Made by a program: the position numbers and the translations under genes. Below are positions 36,232-42,153 of a stretch of 52,577 nt of DNA, one piece after another. Under the pieces are notes generated by a model. It saw only the letters and a list, made by a program, of their open reading frames with translations, was not told the DNA's origin and did not search any database. Position 1 is the first letter of the stretch; each line of letters opens with the position of its first letter. Origin of the DNA: Fervidibacter canadensis. GTDB lineage: Bacteria > Armatimonadota > Fervidibacteria > Fervidibacterales > Fervidibacteraceae. The stretch is taken from assembly GCA_041446545.1 (NCBI GenBank), contig JBGOEJ010000019.1, positions 1 to 52,577 of the forward strand, in the 5' to 3' direction.

Positions 36232-37527
36232 TCATTCGCTTTCTGCCACCTGTCGCATCGCTTCCCGCACCGCTTCGGCGACTTGCGCCAGCACTTCATC
36301 GGAATGAGCGACGGAAAGGAAAGCGGCTTCAAATGGCGAGGGAGGCAAAAAGACACCCTGTTGCAAGAGGGCGTGGAAGAAACGGGCGAACCGTTTCGTG
36401 TCGCTGCGCTTGGCAGAGGCGTAGTCGGTGACCGGTTGGTCGGTGAAAAAGACGGTGAACATGGAAGCGATGCGGTTGATTTGGATAGGGATGCGAACCT
36501 CGTGAGCGGCGTCGGCGATAGCGTCGGTCAGCCAATTTGTTCGGCGCTCCAATTCGGCGTAAGGTTTGTCTCGTTCCAAGACGCGCAAGGTTGTCAAGCC
36601 TGCCGTGACGGCGACGGGGTTGCCCGAAAGCGTGCCCGCCTGATAGACAGGACCGAGGGGAGCAACCGCTTGCATAATCTCGCGTCGCCCTCCGTAAGCC
36701 GCCGACGGGAAACCGCCACCGACGATTTTGCCCAGACAAGTCATGTCGGGCTCAATGCCGAAAAGATGTTGCGCACCGCCGTAGGTGAGGCGGAAGCCCG
36801 TAATCACTTCGTCAAAAATCAGCACGGCGCCATGCTTACGGGTTTGGTCGCGCAACGCTCGCAAAAATTCAGGCTTAGGCAAGACGACACCCATGTTGCC
36901 TGCGACAGGCTCCACGATGACGGCTGCCACTTGGTCACCGATGGCGTCCATCATGCGGTTGAAAGCCTCCGCATCGTTGTAGGGCAGGACAACTGTTTCC
37001 TGCGAGAAACTTTCGGGCACGCCGGCACTGTCGGGAATGCCGAAGGTCGTCGCACCCGAACCTGCCTTGACGAGCAGGTAGTCGGCGTGACCGTGATAGC
37101 ATCCTTCAAACTTGACGACTTTGCGCCGTCCCGTGTAGCCGCGAGCGACGCGCAAGGCGCTCATCGTCGCTTCCGTGCCTGAGTTGACCAAGCGGAGCAT
37201 TTCCATCGTCGGAAAGGCGGCTTGAATTTGCTCGGCGAGGCGCACTTCCAGTTCCGTCGGTGCCCCGTAAGTCGTCCCGCGTTCTATGGCTGCCTTGACG
37301 GCGGCGATAACTTCGGGATGGGCATGACCCAAGATGAGAGCGCCCCATGAGCCAACGAAGTCCACATACTTGTTGCCGTCTACATCCCAAAGGAAACAGC
37401 CCTCGCCTTTGGCGACAAAAAAGGGAACACCGCCGACGGCGCGGAAGGCACGAACGGGCGAATTGACGCCGCCGGGCATCAGCCGTTGGGCCTGCTCAAA
37501 CAACGCCCGCGATTTTTCGCCTGCCAT
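36232..37527 (-). CDS. hemL: Glutamate-1-semialdehyde 2,1-aminomutase
   Basis: A 431-residue PLP enzyme that makes 5-aminolevulinate from glutamate-1-semialdehyde in the C5 haem pathway. Seen are LMPGGVNSPVRAF, VNSGTEATMSALRVARGYTGR, FEGCYHGHAD, FDEVITGFR and the PLP-lysine Lys267 in CLGKIVGGGFP. The open frame extends to 37794 but would run over the divergent neighbour; the ATG at 37527 (or 37533) gives the family N-terminus. It shares an 87-bp divergent region with the DUF3782-like gene. Confidence 0.95.
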   Translation of the reverse strand: MAGEKSRALFEQAQRLMPGGVNSPVRAFRAVGGVPFFVAKGEGCFLWDVDGNKYVDFVGSWGALILGHAHPEVIAAVKAAIERGTTYGAPTELEVRLAEQIQAAFPTMEMLRLVNSGTEATMSALRVARGYTGRRKVVKFEGCYHGHADYLLVKAGSGATTFGIPDSAGVPESFSQETVVLPYNDAEAFNRMMDAIGDQVAAVIVEPVAGNMGVVLPKPEFLRALRDQTRKHGAVLIFDEVITGFRLTYGGAQHLFGIEPDMTCLGKIVGGGFPSAAYGGRREIMQAVAPLGPVYQAGTLSGNPVAVTAGLTTLRVLERDKPYAELERRTNWLTDAIADAAHEVRIPIQINRIASMFTVFFTDQPVTDYASAKRSDTKRFARFFHALLQQGVFLPPSPFEAAFLSVAHSDEVLAQVAEAVREAMRQVAESE

Positions 37528-37614
37528 GACCATCACCGCCCGCAATTTTAGCGTGACACCAAAGCAACACTTTCCGCCTTGACATTTGTGGCAAAATGAT
37601 GGCGGTGACTTGGG

Positions 37615-38520
37615 ATGACAGAGCAGGAGATTTTGGAACTCCTTCGTCGTCACCTGCCCCGCTTGTTGCAGGAAAGTCCAGAGGTGCGCGAATGGTTGCG
37701 AGGGTTGGTCGCCGAATATGGCGTCCCCCGCGAGGAGTGGAATGCCCTCCTTCAGCGCCTTGACCGCCTGACAGAGGCGTTGGAACGCTTGCAAATCGCC
37801 TTTGAAGCGTTGCGGGCGGAGTTTGAGCAGTTGCGAAAGGAGTTCCGCCAGTCACGAGAAGCCCATGAGCGGCAAATGCAATTGCTCTGGGAAGAAGTGC
37901 ACCAGTTACGGGAAGAGGTCAATTTGCTGCGGGAAGAAGTGCGAGAGACAAGGGAGACTCATGACAAAGCCATCGCCGAGTTGCGGCAGGAAATTCGGCT
38001 GCTTCGGGAAACTTATGACAAAGCCATCGCCAGTTTGCGGGAGGAAATTAACCTGCTTCGGGAGACTTACGACAAAGCCATCGCCGAGTTGCGGCAGGCA
38101 TTGGAGCGAGCGGTTAGCCGCCTTGAGCGACGCATGGATGCCATCGGAGCGCGCTTTGGGTTGCTGGCGGAAAGTGCGTTCCGCGACGGGATGCGGGGCA
38201 TCTTGCAAGAGCATGTCGGTTTGCGGGTCGTTCAATGGCGTTACTATGATGAGCAAGGGATTGTGCATGGCTTCCCTTCTTGGGTTGAGGCGGACTTGCT
38301 CATTACCGATGACGAACACTGGCTCGTGGAAATCAAGGCGCATTTCAGCCGCGCCGACATCGCCGAGTTTTACCGCATCGGGCAACTTTACCAGCAAGTC
38401 ACGGGCGTTGCGCCCCGATTGATCGGCATTGCGCCGTCAGTGGACGAGTGGGCGAAGGAATGGGCACAGCGCTTTGGCATCACGCTTTACGGTGATCCCG
38501 AAGAAGTGACGCTACCCTAA
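37615..38520 (+). CDS. DUF3782-like coiled-coil protein with PD-(D/E)XK domain
   Basis: A 301-residue protein. Residues 40-170 form a coiled coil that includes an 18-residue tandem repeat (DKAIAELRQEIRLLRETY and variants). The C-terminal domain has VEADLLITDDEHWLVEIKAHF: Asp227, Glu239 and Lys241 make a complete PD-(D/E)XK triad, followed by a Tyr/Gln helix (AEFYRIGQLYQQVTG). Family members are annotated DUF3782 and may be nucleases, unproven. The ATG at 37615 has only a weak ribosome site. It resembles the protein at 34199, whose Lys position is lost. Confidence 0.8.
   Translation: MTEQEILELLRRHLPRLLQESPEVREWLRGLVAEYGVPREEWNALLQRLDRLTEALERLQIAFEALRAEFEQLRKEFRQSREAHERQMQLLWEEVHQLREEVNLLREEVRETRETHDKAIAELRQEIRLLRETYDKAIASLREEINLLRETYDKAIAELRQALERAVSRLERRMDAIGARFGLLAESAFRDGMRGILQEHVGLRVVQWRYYDEQGIVHGFPSWVEADLLITDDEHWLVEIKAHFSRADIAEFYRIGQLYQQVTGVAPRLIGIAPSVDEWAKEWAQRFGITLYGDPEEVTLP
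37963..38106 (+). repeat. 54-bp in-frame tandem repeat inside the coiled coil
   Basis: Units begin at 37963, 38017 and 38071, each starting GACAAAGCCATCGCC. The first two are full length and the third is partial. Each full unit encodes 18 residues, i.e. one heptad plus one hendecad. The copies differ by only a few bases, so the expansion is recent. Confidence 0.85.
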
Positions 38521-38566
38521 AGGCAGGCATCATTGACCATCCCCTTCAGCAGAGAGGGCTTAAAAG

Positions 38567-38938
38567 TCAGCGGACTTGGATGCGTTGCTCAACGACTTGC
38601 CCCTGCGTGTCGCGGACGCGCAAAGTGGTGGGACGATACAGAGCGACGCTGAGTGCCACTGTGGCGGGGGCATCGCCCAATTCCAACCGAGCGAGCAGTT
38701 TCCGCCCTTGCTCGTCAATCGCCCAAACTTCCACCCAATGCGAGGCACCGCCACCTTTGGCAGGCAGGGTCAACCGCACGAGAAAGGCTTCCCCTGCTTT
38801 CACTTGTGAAGGCATTTCCACTTGCAAGCCGCTGGGCTGTGGGGCGGCGTCGGGAGCCGAGAGAGCAGTGGCGCTTGCCACCCCAAGGAGCATTGACGGC
38901 GCCCACCGCCGCAACAAATTTCTCCGTGTCGTCTTCAT
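38567..38938 (-). CDS. Small Tat-exported Ig-like protein coupled to selD
   Basis: A 123-residue protein with a twin-arginine signal (TRRNLLRRW then LLGVASATALSAPDA), so it is probably exported folded by the Tat system. The mature 90 residues are predicted to be a beta sandwich (VEMPSQVKAGEAFLVRL, HWVEVWAIDE, PTTLRVRDTQGQ). This loosely recalls SoxZ/Ig-like carriers, but there is no Cys and no clear metal site. Its ATG overlaps the selD stop by 4 bp (ATGA), so it is translationally coupled to selD. The function is unknown; a role in handling sulfur or selenium species is speculation from position. Confidence 0.65.
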   Translation of the reverse strand: MKTTRRNLLRRWAPSMLLGVASATALSAPDAAPQPSGLQVEMPSQVKAGEAFLVRLTLPAKGGGASHWVEVWAIDEQGRKLLARLELGDAPATVALSVALYRPTTLRVRDTQGQVVEQRIQVR

Positions 38939-39984
38939 GGCTCAACCCACACCTCCGCTGATGGATTGTCCACGACTTCGCCGATGACCGATGCCCACTG
39001 AACGCCCCGCTCTCGCAAAGCGTCCATGAGGGCATTGAGTTTCTCCTTGGGCACGCTGATGAGCAAACCGCCCGAAGTTTGTGCATCGCACAAGAGCATC
39101 CGCAAGGGTTCAGACACATCGTCGTGCCAATGGACAAAAGGTTCAACGAAGCGTCGGTTGGCACGAGTGCCACCGGGGACGATGTTGCGTTCCGCCAAAG
39201 CCAACGCGCCGTCAATGAGAGGCACTCGGGACGCAAAAATGCGGGCGCTGACACCGCTGGCGACAAGCATTTCCCGCAAATGCCCCAGCAATCCAAAACC
39301 TGTCACATCGGTGCAAGCGCTCACACCGACAGCAACCATCGCTTCCGCCGCGCTTTTGTTGAGGGTCGTCATGACTGCAACGGCACGCTCAATGACTTCG
39401 GTCGGGGTGCGCTCCATTTTGATGCCTTGATTGATGACACCCGTGCCCAACGGTTTGGTCAGCACCAGCGTGTCGCCGACTTTTGCTCCCGCATTGGTGA
39501 CGATGCGTTTTGGATGGACGATGCCTGTGACAGCGACGCCGTATTTGAGGGCGGGGTCGTCCACCGTGTGCCCACCGATGATGGCGACGCCTGCCTCCGT
39601 CAACTTGTCGTAACCACCCCGTAAAATTTCGGCGACCAATTCGGGCTCCACTTCATTGGACGGGTAGCCGACGATGTTCATCGCCGTCAAAGGTGTTGCA
39701 CCCATCGCATAGATGTCGCTGACGGCATTGGCGGCGGCGATGGCGCCGAAGGCATACGGGTCGTCCACGATGGGCGTGATAAAGTCCAGCGTTTGGACGA
39801 TGGCGAGGTCGTCGGTCAACTGATAGACACCCGCATCGTCGCTGGTGTCAATGCCCACCAGCACTTTCGGGTTGGGCACTTTGGGCAAGGCTTGTAAAAT
39901 CCGCTGCAGGTCCGCCGGACCGATTTTGCATGCTCAGCCGCCTTTGGGCGAGAGGGCAGTGAGTTTAACTTTCGTTTCCGCCAT
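38935..39984 (-). CDS. selD: Selenide, water dikinase, itself a selenoprotein (Sec17)
   Basis: A 349-residue enzyme that makes selenophosphate from selenide and ATP, the selenium donor for selenocysteine. The plain open frame begins only at a TTG (39888), but reading through a TGA at 39936-39934 restores the family N-terminus to an ATG at 39984: LSPKGG-U-ACKIGPADL. The TGA is residue 17, where E. coli SelD has its catalytic Cys17, and Lys20 is also in register. Downstream are GIDTSDDAGVY, TLDFITPIVDDPYAFGAIAAANA, SDIYAMG, GGHTVDDP and DVTGFGLLGH. A hairpin follows the TGA by 12 nt. The Tat-exported protein gene overlaps its stop. selA, selB and selC are not in the window. Confidence 0.93.
39912..39936 (-). 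promoter_or_regulatory. SECIS-like hairpin behind the selD UGA
   Basis: On the minus strand the UGA (39936-39934) is followed after 12 nt by GGTCC-GGC-GGACC, a 5-bp stem with a 3-nt loop, flanked by partly pairing TGC/GCA. The spacing matches bacterial SECIS elements, which sit in the coding region just after the UGA and bind SelB. The loop is smaller than in E. coli examples, so the exact fold is uncertain. Confidence 0.5.
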
Positions 39985-40060
39985 GCACCATCACCGCTGA
40001 AAGTATAGCGTTGCGCCGATGGCTTGGCACAATCGGAAGGGCAAAAAGGAGGGGAGTGGG

Positions 40061-40399
40061 ATGGAAGTGGAACTTTGGGGTCGGAAGGGTTGAAGAAGTT
40101 GCGAGCGCGCAAGCGGGCTCTTGCGCCAGTTAGGGATAACGGTGCGTTGGCGGGACTTGCGCCGCCAGCCGCCGACGGAAAGCGAACTGCGCCAACTTCT
40201 CGGTGACCGACCCGTTGAGATGTTTTTGAACCGCACTTGCCCGCTCAAGGAGCAATTTCCGAGGCTAAGCCGCAAGGAAGCGATAGCCATGTTGGCGCAG
40301 CATCCTGAATGGCTGCGCCGTCCGATGGTGATTGCGGGAGGGCAAATTGTGGTCGGTTACGACGAGGCGGCATTGCGGGCATTGGCGGGACGACTATAG
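40061..40399 (+). CDS. Spx/ArsC-like selenoprotein with UxxC motif
   Basis: A 112-residue thioredoxin-fold protein of the ArsC/Spx family, if the TGA at 40091-40093 is read as selenocysteine: MEVELWGRKG-U-RSCERASGLL. The Sec is residue 11 and a Cys follows at 14, giving UxxC where Spx/YffB proteins have CxxC. The rest fits the family: GITVRWRDLRRQPPTESEL, FLNRTCPLKE and LRRPMVIAGG. A strong AAAAAGGAGGGG site precedes the ATG at 40061, whereas the TTG at 40121, where the plain frame would begin, has none. A 7-bp hairpin lies 13 nt after the TGA. It diverges from selD across 76 bp. Probably a redox or reductase enzyme; the substrate is unknown. Confidence 0.88.
40091..40126 (+). promoter_or_regulatory. 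SECIS-like hairpin behind the UGA of the ArsC-like gene
   Basis: After the TGA (40091-40093) and 13 nt, GCGCAAG (40107-40113) pairs perfectly with CTTGCGC (40120-40126) around the loop CGGGCT, which contains the G-rich loop expected for a bacterial SECIS. It lies in the coding frame. Confidence 0.6.
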
Positions 40400-40912
40400 G
40401 CTCTTGCTGCCTCGCTCCAAGATGATCTTGCCCGTTCGGACAAGTTCGCGGATGCCGAAAGGACGAAGCAACTCCACGAGGGCGTCAATTTTTTCGGAGT
40501 CGCCCGTGATTTCAATGGTCATCGTGTCAGCGCCGACATCCACGATGGACGCCCGAAAGATTTCCACGAGTTGGATGATGGGGGTTCGCTGCTCCATCTC
40601 GCAATTGACCTTGATGAGCGCCAGTTCCCGTTCCACGACGGATTCGCCCGTGTGGTCGTGGACTTTGATGACATCAATGAGTTTGTTGAGTTGCTTGGTG
40701 ATTTGCTCAATGGTGTCGTCGTCGCCGCCGACGACGATGGTCATGCGGGAAGTTTTGGGGTCATCGGTGATGTTGACAGCGAGGCTCTCAATGTTGAAGC
40801 CTCGCCGGGCAAATAAGCCAGCGATGCGCGCCAACACGCCCGGTCGGTTCTCCACCAGCACCGAAAGGGTGTGCAAACGGTAACTTTCTCGTCGCCCATT
40901 TTCAGATGGCAT
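40394..40912 (-). CDS. ilvN: Acetolactate synthase small (regulatory) subunit
   Basis: A 172-residue regulatory subunit (IlvN/IlvH) of acetohydroxyacid synthase for branched-chain amino acids. The N-terminal ACT domain begins HTLSVLVENRPGVLARIAGLFARRGFNIESLAV and the C-terminal domain has RELALIKV, RASIVDVG and TIEITG. The length fits the shorter bacterial form. The ATG at 40912 follows AAGGAGAGGTG by nine bases; the frame runs further up to 41107 through the dispersed repeat, which is rejected. The catalytic subunit gene is not in the window. Its stop overlaps the stop of the ArsC-like gene within the palindrome CTATAG. Confidence 0.93.
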   Translation of the reverse strand: MPSENGRRESYRLHTLSVLVENRPGVLARIAGLFARRGFNIESLAVNITDDPKTSRMTIVVGGDDDTIEQITKQLNKLIDVIKVHDHTGESVVERELALIKVNCEMEQRTPIIQLVEIFRASIVDVGADTMTIEITGDSEKIDALVELLRPFGIRELVRTGKIILERGSKSL

Positions 40913-41021
40913 ACCCGTTGGCACCTCTCCTTGCCGAGCAGGGATGTTCGGTTGGGCAGGCGTGATTTTAACGCGCCCGTTTTCCGAATGTGTTCGGAAA
41001 GTTTTCGGCTGTCGCCTTTGT

Positions 41022-41110
41022 TGCGGCTGGTAGCCGCTCCAACAAGGGACTTGTTTTGCACTGGCTTTTTCCGACGCTTCCTTCGTTAGAGCGGCTATTA
41101 GCGACAATGG
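41022..41110. repeat. Inverted pair of the dispersed repeat, copy 4 (diverged)
   Basis: GCGGCTGGTAGCCGCTCCAAC (in two parts, 41024-41044) and GTTAGAGCGGCTATTAGCG (41086-41104) form a long inverted pair about 41 bp apart, like the copy at 16068-16145. A small palindrome TTCCGAATGTGTTCGGAA (40982-41000) lies just before it. The whole lies between the ends of the lipoprotein gene and the ilvN start, where it may end the upstream transcript. Confidence 0.7.
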
Positions 41111-41140
41111 GCTTAGTTAGAAAGCCTTTGCTGTCTGCGA

Positions 41141-42112
41141 TCACAAAGGCGGCTGGTTGGGTGGGTTGTCAGGGGGAAGCAAAGCACTGAAGTCGTAACG
41201 GTTGCCGCTTTGGGTCGCCAAATAAGCGCTCAATTGCCCGTCGTAAGCCGGTGCATTGAGCCCGTTAAAAGGATTGGCGAAGTTAAAAGAAGTCGTGCCC
41301 ACTTGCCCGCCGACGAGGACGGAAGGAAGGGAAGGAGACAGTTCCGTCGGTTGACCCGAAAAGCCTACGGGACCAAACTGACGGGCAAGGTAAAGGATGA
41401 GGCGGCGAGTTGTAATAGTGGTGAAGGCAAGTTCTATGACGACACAATTGGCGAAATCGCCCGCAGGCACCCCTACCCCTATCACGCCGACAAGGCGCAT
41501 CGTTGCTCTCCCTTGCGATGTCATTTGAGAAACTGACTGACCGATAGAAGCGCCGTCGCGTAAAGAGAGAGGGTTATCAAAAGTGACCGCCCCTTGCGGG
41601 GAAAGAAAACCAAACCATTGCAACCCACCATTGTTCCCAAGGAGCAAAGTTGCGCCTTTGTCGGAATCGCTGAGGACGACTTTACCGCCAGCAGAAGGTT
41701 CCACCGTCAAGCGGGATGGAGGTCGGGTGGCTTGCATGTCTATCGTCACAGGAGTCGTCGCACCAGCCATCACCGTCGCCGTAGCGGTGCCGATGGTGGC
41801 GGGCAAGGGAGCGGGAGAACTGGTGCGGCTAAATGCCATCACGAATTTGGCGCCAGGGGGGACATCGCTGAAAGTGACCGTTGGAGTGGCTTGCGTCGCT
41901 GTTCCCTTGAGAGGTTTGCTCAGTCCTTCACCGTTGACAGTGACGACGATTTCGGTCGTCGCTGTCGGGATGAGGCGTTCGGAAGTCGGGAATTGGAAGG
42001 TGATGACAAGAGTGCCGCCCTTGGCTGTTTGCGAAGGGAGGCTGCTTCCGCCACAGCCCCAAAGGGTGAGCGTCCAAAAAATGCCACCAACGAACAAAAG
42101 CCACCGAACCAC
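41141..42112 (-). CDS. Lipoprotein of unknown function
   Basis: A 323-residue exported lipoprotein: hydrophobic signal WLLFVGGIFWTLTLWGC with the lipobox Cys in LWGCGGS. The mature part is Thr/Pro/Val/Ala-rich. Short beta repeats (TTEIVVTVNGEGL, TVTFSDVPPGAKFVMAF) suggest carbohydrate-binding or Ig-like folds at the cell surface, followed by a domain with VGVIGVGVPAGDFANCVVIE. GGAGG lies eight bases before a GTG at 42112; upstream ATGs at 42163-42118 are possible but less well placed. It overlaps or nearly abuts the propeller gene, forming an operon. Confidence 0.75.
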   Translation of the reverse strand: MVRWLLFVGGIFWTLTLWGCGGSSLPSQTAKGGTLVITFQFPTSERLIPTATTEIVVTVNGEGLSKPLKGTATQATPTVTFSDVPPGAKFVMAFSRTSSPAPLPATIGTATATVMAGATTPVTIDMQATRPPSRLTVEPSAGGKVVLSDSDKGATLLLGNNGGLQWFGFLSPQGAVTFDNPLSLRDGASIGQSVSQMTSQGRATMRLVGVIGVGVPAGDFANCVVIELAFTTITTRRLILYLARQFGPVGFSGQPTELSPSLPSVLVGGQVGTTSFNFANPFNGLNAPAYDGQLSAYLATQSGNRYDFSALLPPDNPPNQPPL

Positions 42113-42153
42113 GCCCATCACCTCCATCGGCATCCCGAAAGGGATTGCCCGTC

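Noticed and set aside
37963..38106. 54-bp repeats as a CRISPR array
   Set aside because: They are contiguous, in frame and without spacers; they code for coiled-coil units.
39888..39890. TTG as the start of selD
   Set aside because: It would remove the catalytic residue and Lys20; the ATG at 39984 with UGA as Sec restores the full family N-terminus.
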